The notes beneath the pieces were generated by a model that searched no databases, was not told the origin of the DNA, and worked only from the letters and a program-made list of their open reading frames with translations. A stretch of DNA of 64,000 nucleotides from Saprospiraceae bacterium (GTDB lineage Bacteria > Bacteroidota > Bacteroidia > Chitinophagales > Saprospiraceae): positions 1 to 64,000 of the forward strand of contig JAHDBI010000006.1 of the NCBI GenBank assembly GCA_020630475.1, in the 5' to 3' direction. Made by a program: the position numbers and the translations under genes. Shown here one piece after another: positions 8,416-18,310 of the stretch (its first letter is position 1; each line of letters starts with the position of its first letter).

Positions 8416-10166
8416 TTGGACGATTCGAGGATAAAAGGCAATCTCATTTGAGGGCCCTTTAGTTCGAGTATTCCATTGAATTTTTGGTATTGATTCAGTA
8501 TGTTTTGTTCTATCGGTTTTAATTCGATAGAAGCATTTAAAGGCACATTCTTCAATATTTGATCCCAAAAATCTGTAGATATTTTTGGATAAACTTCGAT
8601 TGAATAATCCTCTATTTGTGCAGATTCAGCCGCCAACTGAATTGCTGTTTCAACGTCGCCAATAACGTCAACTAAACCAATTTCAGCAGCTTTCATTCCT
8701 GACCAAACTCGGCCTTGAGCTATTTCATGGACTTCATCTCTAGTCATATTTCTGCCTTGAGCAACATGATCTAAAAATCGCTCGTAGATTACATCAGTAT
8801 CTTTTTGAAGCTTTTCTTTTTCTTCTTCATTCAAGCTATAAAAAGGAGTGATTCCAAGTGCAAAAGGATGCGTTTTTACAGAGTCTGCTCGAATACCTAT
8901 TTTGTTATCTAAGAACGATTCGACGTTCGATAACATCGAAAAGACACCAATGGAACCCGTAAGAGTATTGGGCATACTAACGATACTATCTGCTCCACAT
9001 GCGATGTAGTAACCGCCAGACGCAGCATAATCACCAAAAGAGGCTATTACCTTTTTACCTGATGCTTTTATCAGCTCAATTTGCCTCCATATTTTATCGG
9101 AAGCTAGGGCATCTCCACCTGGTGAATTCACCCTTAAAACCACTGCGCTAATCTCATCGCTAAATCGAATGTCTTCTAGTATTTTGAAATATCGTTGGTC
9201 ACTGATAATTCCATTTTTTTGATCGTTTTGTAAAATTTCACCTTCCAAGATGACCACGGCAATCTTTGAATCGTCTCTATCTTTTTGATCATTATCAAGG
9301 GAGTTAGAATATTTTGAAGCTGTTACGTAAGTGATGGACTCGCTATGATCAATTCCTAGTTTGGCTTTTAAATGGTCTCTGTATTCATCCTCGTAAAATA
9401 TACCATCGATTAATCCAAGCTCTTGACAATATTCTGGAGTTCGGTTTTCGATTTGCTTCATGAATGAAGAAAGAACTTCTCGATCAATATTTCGACCTTG
9501 GGTAATTTGATTTTGATATACATTAAACATGTCATTGAGGTAGGCCCGAGTTTGAATCCTATTGTATTCACTCATTTCAGTATTTCTGTAAGGCTCTGTA
9601 GCGCTTTTGAAATTTCCAGCATAGAAAATGTCCATTTTAATTCCTTGACGATCTAAGAAGTCCTTAAAAAACAAATAACTGGTCGCTAGTCCATTGAGGT
9701 CTAATTCACCCAAGGGACTCATAAAGATTGAATCTGCGGAAGAGGCTAAGACATATGCAGATTGTGAGAAGTAATCGTCATAGGCATATATAAACTTTCC
9801 GCTTAAGCGAAAAGAGTCTAATGCTGTTTTTATAGAAAGTAGAGTTGAAGCACCAATAGGTTTGTTATTTCCTGTTAACTCGATACCTACAATATCCGGG
9901 TCTTTTGCTGCTTTTTTGATTAATTTCTTAATTCTTGATAAACCGATGTTAGAAGAATTTACAGGTTCAAAAAAAGAACCACCGATGTTATCAGATAATT
10001 CAGGTACCGGATGATTTATCTTTAACTTCAAGATGGATTGAGCTTCGATATCTTCCCCTCCCATGCTCTGAATTCCTATCCAAGCTAATAGAATAATGCA
10101 CATAAGACCAAATGCTGCTAAAGCGCCTAGGCACGAACTAGTGAATAACTTGAAATATGAGTTCAT
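8412..10166 (-). CDS. sppA: Signal peptide peptidase SppA, 67K type
   Basis: A 584-residue tandem-domain serine protease that degrades leftover signal peptides in the inner membrane. A single N-terminal membrane segment is followed by two ClpP-like domains. The general-base Lys is K124 in SGKFIYAYDDYFSQSAYVLAS of the first domain, and the nucleophile is S383 in YAASGGYYIACGAD of the second, preceded by RVNSPGGDALASD. This is the classical SppA Ser/Lys dyad split between domains. Length is close to the E. coli enzyme (618). Its 3' end overlaps the convergent PorV/PorQ-like gene by four bases. Confidence 0.95.
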   Translation of the reverse strand: MNSYFKLFTSSCLGALAAFGLMCIILLAWIGIQSMGGEDIEAQSILKLKINHPVPELSDNIGGSFFEPVNSSNIGLSRIKKLIKKAAKDPDIVGIELTGNNKPIGASTLLSIKTALDSFRLSGKFIYAYDDYFSQSAYVLASSADSIFMSPLGELDLNGLATSYLFFKDFLDRQGIKMDIFYAGNFKSATEPYRNTEMSEYNRIQTRAYLNDMFNVYQNQITQGRNIDREVLSSFMKQIENRTPEYCQELGLIDGIFYEDEYRDHLKAKLGIDHSESITYVTASKYSNSLDNDQKDRDDSKIAVVILEGEILQNDQKNGIISDQRYFKILEDIRFSDEISAVVLRVNSPGGDALASDKIWRQIELIKASGKKVIASFGDYAASGGYYIACGADSIVSMPNTLTGSIGVFSMLSNVESFLDNKIGIRADSVKTHPFALGITPFYSLNEEEKEKLQKDTDVIYERFLDHVAQGRNMTRDEVHEIAQGRVWSGMKAAEIGLVDVIGDVETAIQLAAESAQIEDYSIEVYPKISTDFWDQILKNVPLNASIELKPIEQNILNQYQKFNGILELKGPQMRLPFILESSN

Positions 10167-10357
10167 CTCTTAAAATATTTTAATCACTTCAATTTACAAA
10201 GCATGAAGGAACATATACGACAAAATGGACTTTTTTGGCTGAATTATTGTGTATTTTACTGAGCAAACGCCGATAATGCAGCGTTTTAGTTCCTTAATGA
10301 ATCTAGTATATGATCAACTAATCTTATTAAGGCGTCAACCCATTAAAAGTAAGTATT

Positions 10358-13300
10358 TTGAATAGGACTTCCCTGTGTATTACAAATCTGTTTGTCTTGG
10401 TTCTTTTTTGCCTTTCGGCGAAAGCCCAAATACAAGTCACAGGAGCCAATACTCCAATCTACACGCCAGAGAGTCTTATCGAAAATATATTCCTAGGTGA
10501 TGGTGTCGAAGTGACTAGCATTGTTTATACAGGAACAGACGATGCTGTCGGTGCTTTTACTAATGGCCTTGCGGATATCGGTTTAGATAGAGGTATAGTG
10601 ATGAGTACTGGTGCTTCAGAAACAGCAGCAACACCTAACAATGCTGGTGGTACAACAGGAGCCACGAGTGGTTCCATTAATGATGTTCATCTCGCCGCTA
10701 CGACAACAGTTGGAATAATGGATTTATGCCGTTATGAGATTAGTTTCGTTCCGACGAGTGATACCTTAAGATTTAATTACGTTTTTGCGTCAGAGGAGTA
10801 CCCTGAGTATGCCTGCTCCGCGTTTAACGATGTTTTTGGATTCTTTATTGATGGCCCTGTACCGGGTGGTATGCCGGGTGAAATGTATAATTGGCAAAAT
10901 ATAGCATTGATACCAGATCCGTCTGATTTCAGTGGTGAGACATTTTTAAATTTTCCAGTAACGATCAATTTCGTCAATGATGGAGTGGGAGCCAATGGAA
11001 ACATTGGTAATTGTACTTTGCCTGATGGTTCTACAGCGTATAGCCAATATTACAATTCTGTTGGTGCCGGAGATACTCCGACCTATGATGGTTATTTAAA
11101 TTCTTTTATTGCTCAAGCCATCGTAACGCCTTGTGAAGAGTACACCATTAAATTAGCTATTGCTGATGGACAGGATAATCAATTTGATTCGGCGGTTTTT
11201 TTAGAAGCGAAGAGTTTTGGTACTGGATCCTTAGACGTATCTGTAGAGACAGTAAGTATTGATGGTAGTATAGCGGAAGGTTGTAATCCTGGAATACTAA
11301 CAGTGAGTTTGCCAAATACAGTAGGTTCTGATTTGGATGTAGATTTTAATATTATTGATGACCCTAACCTTCCTGATATCGCGACCAATGGTGTCGATTA
11401 TGAAATGCTTGATGGTACCATTACTATTCCTGCTGGCGAAAGTTCTGTAAGCTTTGTTTTACAAGCGTATGAAGACTTCATGGATGAGGGAGATGAGTTT
11501 ATCTATTTTGATATACAAAGAGATGTTTGTAATAGAGATACGATCAGAGTGATTATTCGAGAGAGTATTATTGAAGCCCCTGAAATGCCCAACGATACAA
11601 CGATATGTCCGGATAATATCGTGTTTTTCGATGCCAATTTACCCGAAACCTTCATGCTTCCAGAACCACCGAGATTTGAATATCAAGGAGGAGAGCAACT
11701 TTTGGGTGATCTTAATGAAGAAACTATATCCTATAATTTTGATATTGATGTCATAGGCGTAGCGCCAGAGTTTTTAGGACCAGGAGTGATCAAAAGCGTA
11801 TGTATCGATTCTATGACATCTTTAGGTATAGATTTTACGATTTATGATATCTATCTCATAGCACCTGATGGTCAAATTTTAGAGTTGATGACGGACATAG
11901 GTCAAGGTTTAAGTGACGGTACGGTCACTGATGTGGATACCTTAATAAATGTTTGTTTTACTCCAGAATCAACATTGAATATCAACAATGGAGGTCCTTT
12001 AATTGGTCCTTATTTCCCTGGTAATCCGACGTATACTGGAAACTTTGAACCAGAAGGAGTCTTTTCTGATCTTTGGGATGGTGGATCCAATAACACAAAT
12101 GGTACATGGTCACTTTTGGTTTTTCTAGATGAAAAACCCATTCCTTTGGCCATCATAGAACAAAAGAACCTTTTTAAGTCCTGGTCCATATGCTTTAACT
12201 CGGTATATCAAGTGGATTATGAATGGACTCCCGATAACGGTACTATAGATTGTCCTACCTGCGAAGATATCAATGTGAATCCTGATCAGGATACGTGGTA
12301 TTACTTAACATTGAATGATTCTTATGGATGTACTGTTGTCGATTCAGTCTTTGTACAAGTGAATTCTGGTTTCGGTTTACCAACTAATCTGGTTTGTAAT
12401 GTCATTTCGACGAGTTCGATTTTGTTTGATTGGGACGATGCCCCCGTAGGAGGAGAATTTGAGGTGCAAATCAATGGCATGGGGCCATGGATTAATATTG
12501 GTACCCAATCCGACTATTTGATAGACCTGCTTGGTTTTGATGAGACGGTTAGTTTGTCCGTGCGCATTGTTTCTCCTGGTTGTATTGGACCAGTGGCCAC
12601 AGAAATGTGTACAACACCATCTTGTGTAGGTCCTAATGTGGTAGTGGATAATTTCACATCCCCGAGCTGTACAGGTTACGGAAACGGAAATATTCTATTA
12701 AATGCATCAGGTTCTATTGGGCCATATGAATATATTTTGGATGATGATACATTGACCTCCGGATTCTTCGAGAATTTGGAAGCGGGTACATATAATTTTA
12801 TCATCTCTGATGGAAACGATTGCGACGTTCCATTCAATTTCACCTTAGACGAAGCGGATCCTATTGTAAGTTCAGTTCAAACGACTGTTCCTTTAAATTG
12901 CGTTGGCGATGTGGATGCTGAAGCGACCGTTACGGCATCAGGAGGAACTACTTTTTTTACCTACGAATGGTCAAATGGAGATATGATGGCCACGGCAACT
13001 GACCTCGGTGAGGGTTGGCATTATGTGACCATTACGGATAGCAATTTATGTCCGAAGGAGGATAGTATTTTTATATCTGCTCCTAATCCTTTAGAAGTAG
13101 ATACCATCATTATAACTAATGTTCTTTGTTTTGGTGACGCTACGGGTAGCGCCTACGTCAATGCTTCCGGTGGAACTGGAATGTATTCGTATAACTGGAA
13201 TGATCCATTAGCTACCCAAACGGATACAGTCAAGAATTTAGGTCCTGGAGTCATTGGTGTCACTGTGACAGATGAAAATATGTGTTCGGATGTAGCATCA

Positions 13301-15967
13301 GCTTTGGTAGAACAACCAGATGAAATTATAGGGGACATCACACCTACTGATATTTCTTGTTTTGATGCTGATGATGGAATGGCACTAGTGAATGTTAGTG
13401 GTGGTGTTGGTCAGTTTCAATTTATGTGGTCCGATAATCAGACAACGAATCCTGCGGTGGATATTGATCCAGGTCCAATCTCAGTTACGGTCACTGATGA
13501 AAATCTATGTTCGATTATCTTGAATACAACATTTGCAGCTCCACCGACAATATCGATCATGGAAACAATTGATTCTGTTTCATGTTTTTCTGGCGCTGAC
13601 GGGGCTATACAAATCGTCGCAACAGGCGGAACAGGTATGTTGTCATATCTATGGGACTCTGGTGAAATGACGAGTTCTATATCAAACAAAACGGCAGGAC
13701 AATATTGTGTAGTCGTTTCGGATGAAAGTAATTGTTCGGCTACAGCTTGTTATGACATTGAAGAGCCAGAGGCACTGCTCATTACGACTGATGCAACATC
13801 TGTGGGTTGTAATGGCGCTTTAGATGGATCAATAACGCTTACGGTGCAAGGTGGTGTTCCGTCGTATACCTATGAATGGCAAGGCGATATGTTCACATCA
13901 GATCAGCAAAATCCGGATAACCTTTCGGCCGGTATGTATACCGTCACAGTCACTGATCATTATAATTGTACGGCAACAGGCTTTGCAGAGGTAACGGAAG
14001 ATGATCCTATTATCGTGATGAATACGAATACGGATGTAAGATGCTTTGGAGATTTTACTGGTGAAATTAATTTGGATGTTTCTGGTGGCAATGGGACCCT
14101 TTCTTATTCTTGGATAGGACCAAATAATTTTACTTCAAATTCACAGGATATCACAGACTTAGAATTTGGTCAATATATGTTGACGATCTCAGATGAAAAT
14201 AATTGTGAATTCATAAATAGTTATTTGATCAATCAACCAGCCACGGTCTTAGCCGCAAGTATGTCACCAACGGATACCTTGTGTTTTGGAGTGAACGATG
14301 GCTCATTAACAGTTACGCCAGAGGGTGGAACTTTACCATATTCTTACGAATGGAGTAATAACGAAGTAACTCCGACAATCAATAATTTGAGTTCTGGGGT
14401 ATATACCGTAACAGTCACAGATTTGTTGCTTTGTGAGTATATCATTTCTGGAGAAGTAGTTCAATTAGAAGAAATTGATTTTACTTTGGATCTAACATCA
14501 CCTTCATGTTTTAATGATTCGGATGGAAGTGCAGAGATTGTTTCGGTAAGTTATGGAAACACCCCAGCCGATTTAAATGATTTTACTGCTAGCTGGAGTA
14601 ACCAATCCGGAAATAATACTTTGATGGTCAATGGCCTTGTCGGTGGTAATACATACTTTGTTACCATCACTGATGGATTCGGTTGTGAAGGAGTAAAAGA
14701 TTATATGGTCAGCGAACCTGATCCTGTGGAATTAGTTCTTGTTGACCAACAAGATGTTTCTTGTTATCAAGGCGAGGATGGAATGGTCGAAGTGGATGCC
14801 GTTGGTGGAACTGGGCCATATACCTATAAATGGAGTCAAGAAGCATCATTTCAAGAAGGTGCTATTGCTTCTGATTTGAAAGCGGGTAGTTTTCAAGTTA
14901 CTGTTACGGATTCAAATGGATGTTCTGGTGTAGGCTTTTATACATTGGTTGAACCGATTGCTATCAATATAGATTTTAGGGTGTTTGACGTTTTCTGTAA
15001 TGGTGGATCCGATGGTGAAGTAGAGATTATTGTCGGTGGTGGAAGCGCACCATACTCAGTCAATTGGTCAACCGGATCAGATAGTACTGAAATTACGGGC
15101 TTGGTAAGTGGCGAATATTATCTGACCCTTACTGATGCTATGAATTGTGAAATTCTGGATACGGTCGTTGTGGGTGAGCCTGAAAATGTTTTAGACTTGG
15201 ATGCACAAGCCTATGATGTGAATTGTTTTGGCGGGCGTGATGGATCTATAGAGATTACAGGTTTTGGTGGTACTGGTATTTATGCATATAGTATTGATGG
15301 TTTAAGTTATACAGGTTCTCCTACCAAAATAGGGTTAGAGGCGGGTAGCTATACTGTTTATATTAAAGATAGTAATGGATGCATTGATAGTTTGGATAAT
15401 ATTATTGTAGGCCAGGAAAATGAAATCAATGTGAATCTTGGTCCTGATGTGACAGTCTCTTATGGGGACAACTATAAATTTGAACCTGTAGTTGTAAATG
15501 CGACGGGTAATATTGATTATTCATGGGAAAGTTTCAATCAATATCAGATGGATTGTCAAGATTGTCCGATTTCAAGATTGCTCGAGGTTATTGAACCAAT
15601 GATTGTCGAACTGACGGTTACTGACGAAAATGGTTGCACTAGTAAAGATGTCGTGAATGTGTATGTAGAGAAGTTTAATTTTATTCGGGTACCTACTGGC
15701 TTTACGCCGAATGGTGATGGTATCAATGATATACTTTTGGTCTTTGGACAAGAAGAAACCTTCATTAATTCTTTTAGGATTTATTCGAGATGGGGAGAAA
15801 AAGTTTTTGAACTCAATGACTTCTTGGTTAATGATGAATTGATAGGTTGGGATGGTAATTTTAAAGGGAAACCAATGAACTCGGATGTTTTTATTTGGGT
15901 GGTTGAAGCACTATATATTGATGGTACGACAGAAGTCATTCACGGAAATACAACACTGATCAGATAA
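10358..15967 (+). CDS. Giant SprB-repeat adhesin, T9SS cargo
   Basis: A 1869-residue secreted surface protein. The start is TTG; there is no in-frame ATG before the signal peptide (hydrophobic stretch ending AKAQ). Domain order: choice-of-anchor L domain (residues about 30-290, with FNYVFASEEYPEYACSAFND); a proprotein-convertase P-like beta domain (about 440-620, with IDFTIYDIYLIAPDG); then about 12 SprB-type repeats (about 765-1690), each with an early Cys, a GG(T/V/G) turn, a Trp and a TVTD segment; and a C-terminal gliding-motility type sorting domain (VPTGFTPNGDGINDIL...FRIYSRWGEKVFE). It is expected to be exported by T9SS and fixed to the cell surface for adhesion or gliding. The stop overlaps the next gene's ATG. 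Confidence 0.92.
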   Translation: MNRTSLCITNLFVLVLFCLSAKAQIQVTGANTPIYTPESLIENIFLGDGVEVTSIVYTGTDDAVGAFTNGLADIGLDRGIVMSTGASETAATPNNAGGTTGATSGSINDVHLAATTTVGIMDLCRYEISFVPTSDTLRFNYVFASEEYPEYACSAFNDVFGFFIDGPVPGGMPGEMYNWQNIALIPDPSDFSGETFLNFPVTINFVNDGVGANGNIGNCTLPDGSTAYSQYYNSVGAGDTPTYDGYLNSFIAQAIVTPCEEYTIKLAIADGQDNQFDSAVFLEAKSFGTGSLDVSVETVSIDGSIAEGCNPGILTVSLPNTVGSDLDVDFNIIDDPNLPDIATNGVDYEMLDGTITIPAGESSVSFVLQAYEDFMDEGDEFIYFDIQRDVCNRDTIRVIIRESIIEAPEMPNDTTICPDNIVFFDANLPETFMLPEPPRFEYQGGEQLLGDLNEETISYNFDIDVIGVAPEFLGPGVIKSVCIDSMTSLGIDFTIYDIYLIAPDGQILELMTDIGQGLSDGTVTDVDTLINVCFTPESTLNINNGGPLIGPYFPGNPTYTGNFEPEGVFSDLWDGGSNNTNGTWSLLVFLDEKPIPLAIIEQKNLFKSWSICFNSVYQVDYEWTPDNGTIDCPTCEDINVNPDQDTWYYLTLNDSYGCTVVDSVFVQVNSGFGLPTNLVCNVISTSSILFDWDDAPVGGEFEVQINGMGPWINIGTQSDYLIDLLGFDETVSLSVRIVSPGCIGPVATEMCTTPSCVGPNVVVDNFTSPSCTGYGNGNILLNASGSIGPYEYILDDDTLTSGFFENLEAGTYNFIISDGNDCDVPFNFTLDEADPIVSSVQTTVPLNCVGDVDAEATVTASGGTTFFTYEWSNGDMMATATDLGEGWHYVTITDSNLCPKEDSIFISAPNPLEVDTIIITNVLCFGDATGSAYVNASGGTGMYSYNWNDPLATQTDTVKNLGPGVIGVTVTDENMCSDVASALVEQPDEIIGDITPTDISCFDADDGMALVNVSGGVGQFQFMWSDNQTTNPAVDIDPGPISVTVTDENLCSIILNTTFAAPPTISIMETIDSVSCFSGADGAIQIVATGGTGMLSYLWDSGEMTSSISNKTAGQYCVVVSDESNCSATACYDIEEPEALLITTDATSVGCNGALDGSITLTVQGGVPSYTYEWQGDMFTSDQQNPDNLSAGMYTVTVTDHYNCTATGFAEVTEDDPIIVMNTNTDVRCFGDFTGEINLDVSGGNGTLSYSWIGPNNFTSNSQDITDLEFGQYMLTISDENNCEFINSYLINQPATVLAASMSPTDTLCFGVNDGSLTVTPEGGTLPYSYEWSNNEVTPTINNLSSGVYTVTVTDLLLCEYIISGEVVQLEEIDFTLDLTSPSCFNDSDGSAEIVSVSYGNTPADLNDFTASWSNQSGNNTLMVNGLVGGNTYFVTITDGFGCEGVKDYMVSEPDPVELVLVDQQDVSCYQGEDGMVEVDAVGGTGPYTYKWSQEASFQEGAIASDLKAGSFQVTVTDSNGCSGVGFYTLVEPIAINIDFRVFDVFCNGGSDGEVEIIVGGGSAPYSVNWSTGSDSTEITGLVSGEYYLTLTDAMNCEILDTVVVGEPENVLDLDAQAYDVNCFGGRDGSIEITGFGGTGIYAYSIDGLSYTGSPTKIGLEAGSYTVYIKDSNGCIDSLDNIIVGQENEINVNLGPDVTVSYGDNYKFEPVVVNATGNIDYSWESFNQYQMDCQDCPISRLLEVIEPMIVELTVTDENGCTSKDVVNVYVEKFNFIRVPTGFTPNGDGINDILLVFGQEETFINSFRIYSRWGEKVFELNDFLVNDELIGWDGNFKGKPMNSDVFIWVVEALYIDGTTEVIHGNTTLIR
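10414..10426 (-). repeat. GGCTTTCGCCGAA motif, copy 3
   Basis: Exact match on the minus strand, in the signal-peptide codons of the SprB-repeat adhesin. Flanking bases extend it to the inverted repeat CTTTCG-G-CGAAAG. Confidence 0.7.
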
Positions 15968-17022
15968 TGAGGAATACCATAGTCATAGCATTATTGATCT
16001 TTATTGGATTTGGTTTGAAAGCCCAGGATCCGCATTTCTCCCAATACTACAATACACCGATGCACCTAAATCCAGCGTTGACGGGTGTTTTTAATGGGAA
16101 ATATCGGTTCGGCGTTGGTTATAGAGAGCAATGGACTGCTTTACTAGGGCCTAATTCGTTTAAAACAATGTTGGCGTCCTTTGATGTGAAATATAGATTT
16201 GGTAAAACTGATTTCTTTGCATTTGGAGTGAACATGTTACGTGACGAAGTCGGAGATGGCCGGTTAAGTCATACAATTGGCAATCTGAATATGTCCTATA
16301 TGATGCAGGTTAGTGGTTCTAAATATTCATCTACTAAACAGTTTCTGGTCGCCGGTTTGCAAGCTGGTATGGGCCAAAATACATTAAACTGGAGCCGGTT
16401 ATGGTTTGGTAGGCAGTTTGATGTTCAAAATTTAGAAATCAATGATATAACGACTAGCGGCGAGTCAATTGGAGATGGTAGTGATTTAAATTCTAATCTT
16501 TTTCTTGATCTAGGCTTAGGCCTAATGTGGTATGTAGTCCTTGACGAGCATAATAGTGTTTACGGTGGACTTTCTTTAAATCATTTAAATAATCCAAATA
16601 TTTCCCTATTAGGAGGAACATCTGATCCACTCTATAGAAAAATGACCATTCATGGTGGAGGTGAACTCAGCCTATCTCCTGAATGGAGTATCCTTCCGTC
16701 AATTGCATTAATGTTCCAGGGGCCATCTTTTCAAGCTAATTTTGGTAGTAATTTTAGATATACTAAGAAAGATTGGAAGGAAGTCGCATTAAGAGTTGGA
16801 TCTTATTTGAGAGTAGCAAAAACTATTGATGGATATCACACGGATGCGATTATAATGTCCACGATGTTGGAGTTTGGTAGATTCGTATTGGGTCTAAGCT
16901 ATGATGTAACTTCTTCAGATTTATCGCGAGTGAATTCTAGGAGGGGAGCTTTTGAAACTACGCTTCTTTACGTAGCCCCAATGGGAGAAAGAAGACAACA
17001 AATCATTTGTCCTAATTTCTAA
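15967..17022 (+). CDS. PorP/SprF family T9SS membrane protein
   Basis: A 351-residue outer-membrane protein with signal peptide and the family opening AQDPHFSQYYNTPMHLNPALTGVF...YREQW. PorP/SprF proteins are encoded next to large T9SS cargo proteins and help their export or surface attachment, as SprF does for SprB. Here the ATG overlaps the last base of the adhesin's TAA stop (TAATG). The two are therefore translationally coupled and almost certainly form a dedicated cargo-partner pair. The remaining sequence shows alternating aromatic strands of a beta-barrel. Confidence 0.93.
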   Translation: MRNTIVIALLIFIGFGLKAQDPHFSQYYNTPMHLNPALTGVFNGKYRFGVGYREQWTALLGPNSFKTMLASFDVKYRFGKTDFFAFGVNMLRDEVGDGRLSHTIGNLNMSYMMQVSGSKYSSTKQFLVAGLQAGMGQNTLNWSRLWFGRQFDVQNLEINDITTSGESIGDGSDLNSNLFLDLGLGLMWYVVLDEHNSVYGGLSLNHLNNPNISLLGGTSDPLYRKMTIHGGGELSLSPEWSILPSIALMFQGPSFQANFGSNFRYTKKDWKEVALRVGSYLRVAKTIDGYHTDAIIMSTMLEFGRFVLGLSYDVTSSDLSRVNSRRGAFETTLLYVAPMGERRQQIICPNF

Positions 17023-17023
17023 A

Positions 17024-17674
17024 TTACATCATAAGGCTGATACGGTGCACACCAGGTAAATATTCTTTACTGAGCAAAAGTTTAATCTCGTTATAAGCGT
17101 TTTTATTTTCTACAAAGTCGATCTCATTCAGATCCACAATAAGAATAGGGAAGGAAAGTATGTTCCTAAAATATTCGAAATAGGAGTCTTGGATTTTTTG
17201 TAAATAATCTCTCGAAATATTTTTTTCGTAATGGCGCCCACGAGTTTCAATATTATCCATAAGGATATCTATACTTCTGTGGAAGTATACCAAGATATCT
17301 GGTGTCGGAAAACTTTGATTTAAAACATTGAACATTTTTTGGAACAAGCGATATTCCTCTTCCGATAAATTCTTTCGTGCAAACAACAAAGTCTTCATGA
17401 AGAAGTAATCAGAAATAGTGAACTGGTGGAATAGATCCTGATGTAGCAGATGTTTTTGAAGTTGTTTATGCCTTTCCGTCATGAAAAACAACTCTACCGT
17501 AAAGGCAAAGCGATCTGGATCTTCATAAAACAAAGGTAAAAATGGATTTTCCGTAAACTCCTCTAAGATCAATTTTGAATTATATTCTCGACTGACCATT
17601 TCACAAAAGGTCGTTTTACCTGTCCCGATGTTACCTTCTACAGAAATATAATTATATGGAAAGTCAATCTTCAT
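17024..17674 (-). CDS. Deoxynucleoside kinase
   Basis: A 216-residue member of the deoxyadenosine/deoxycytidine kinase family, which phosphorylates deoxynucleosides for salvage. It has a P-loop GNIGTGKTT near residues 14-22, an ILEEFTENPFLPLFYEDP segment with the catalytic Glu, and the ERH/DRS region in the middle. An R-x-R-like lid segment ETRGRHYEKNIS lies near residue 139. Its ATG overlaps the stop of folK by one base on the minus strand, so the two are coupled. Substrate preference cannot be told. Confidence 0.9.
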   Translation of the reverse strand: MKIDFPYNYISVEGNIGTGKTTFCEMVSREYNSKLILEEFTENPFLPLFYEDPDRFAFTVELFFMTERHKQLQKHLLHQDLFHQFTISDYFFMKTLLFARKNLSEEEYRLFQKMFNVLNQSFPTPDILVYFHRSIDILMDNIETRGRHYEKNISRDYLQKIQDSYFEYFRNILSFPILIVDLNEIDFVENKNAYNEIKLLLSKEYLPGVHRISLMM

Positions 17675-18156
17675 TAATTCAAGCGCTCTACGTTTAATTC
17701 GTCCTTACAATGTTTCAATAAATCAGCAATTGTTTTTCTTAAAATAGGGTGCTCATAATCCCCAGCAATCTCGGATAGTGGTTGAAGGGCGAATTTACGA
17801 TTTTCTAATTCTCTATGCGGTATTTGAAGACCTTCTTCAAGCAGCTTTTCATTATTAAATAATAAAATATCTATATCTATCATTCTAGGGCCCCATCTAA
17901 AGCTTTCTACACGTCCTAAATCAACTTCTAAAGATTTGATACTAGCTAATAATTCATTGGCCTTAAGAGGAGTATAAATGCTCACAGCTTGATTGTAGAA
18001 ATCATTTTGATCCTCTACTCCCCATGCAGCCGTTTTGTAAACATTCGAGACATCGATAAGCTTACCAAGTACATAATTGATGCGGTACAGTGATTTCTTA
18101 AGAACGAATGGCGCTTCGTCAAAATTGGACCCCAAGAGTAAAAAGGCTTTATTCAA
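17674..18156 (-). CDS. folK: HPPK, 6-hydroxymethyl-dihydropterin pyrophosphokinase
   Basis: A 160-residue FolK, which transfers pyrophosphate from ATP to 6-hydroxymethyl-7,8-dihydropterin in folate synthesis. It contains LLLGSN at the N-terminus, SNVYKTAAWGVEDQNDFYNQAV in the middle, the signature RWGPRMIDIDILLF near residue 92 (metal-binding Asp pair) and IPHRELENRKFALQPL. Length is typical. It is the first gene of a two-gene minus-strand unit with the deoxynucleoside kinase. Confidence 0.95.
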   Translation of the reverse strand: MNKAFLLLGSNFDEAPFVLKKSLYRINYVLGKLIDVSNVYKTAAWGVEDQNDFYNQAVSIYTPLKANELLASIKSLEVDLGRVESFRWGPRMIDIDILLFNNEKLLEEGLQIPHRELENRKFALQPLSEIAGDYEHPILRKTIADLLKHCKDELNVERLN

Positions 18157-18241
18157 GTTGAATGAATTAGTGTATATAATTGAACACTAGCATGATCACA
18201 CTAGTTACAGCCAATATATACAAATAATTCTTAAAGTGAGT

Positions 18242-18270
18242 ATGCCCGACCTAGGTTAAAAGTCGGGCAT
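18242..18270 (-). terminator. Hairpin after AGCS symporter gene
   Basis: ATGCCCGAC (18242-18250) pairs perfectly with GTCGGGCAT (18262-18270) around an 11-base loop. On the minus strand it lies 40 bases after the symporter stop and before folK. The following U-tract is weak, so it may be a terminator or only an RNA hairpin. Confidence 0.5.
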
Positions 18271-18310
18271 TGATCAGATTGAATAAGGAGTATTTAATCT
18301 TTATACTCTC

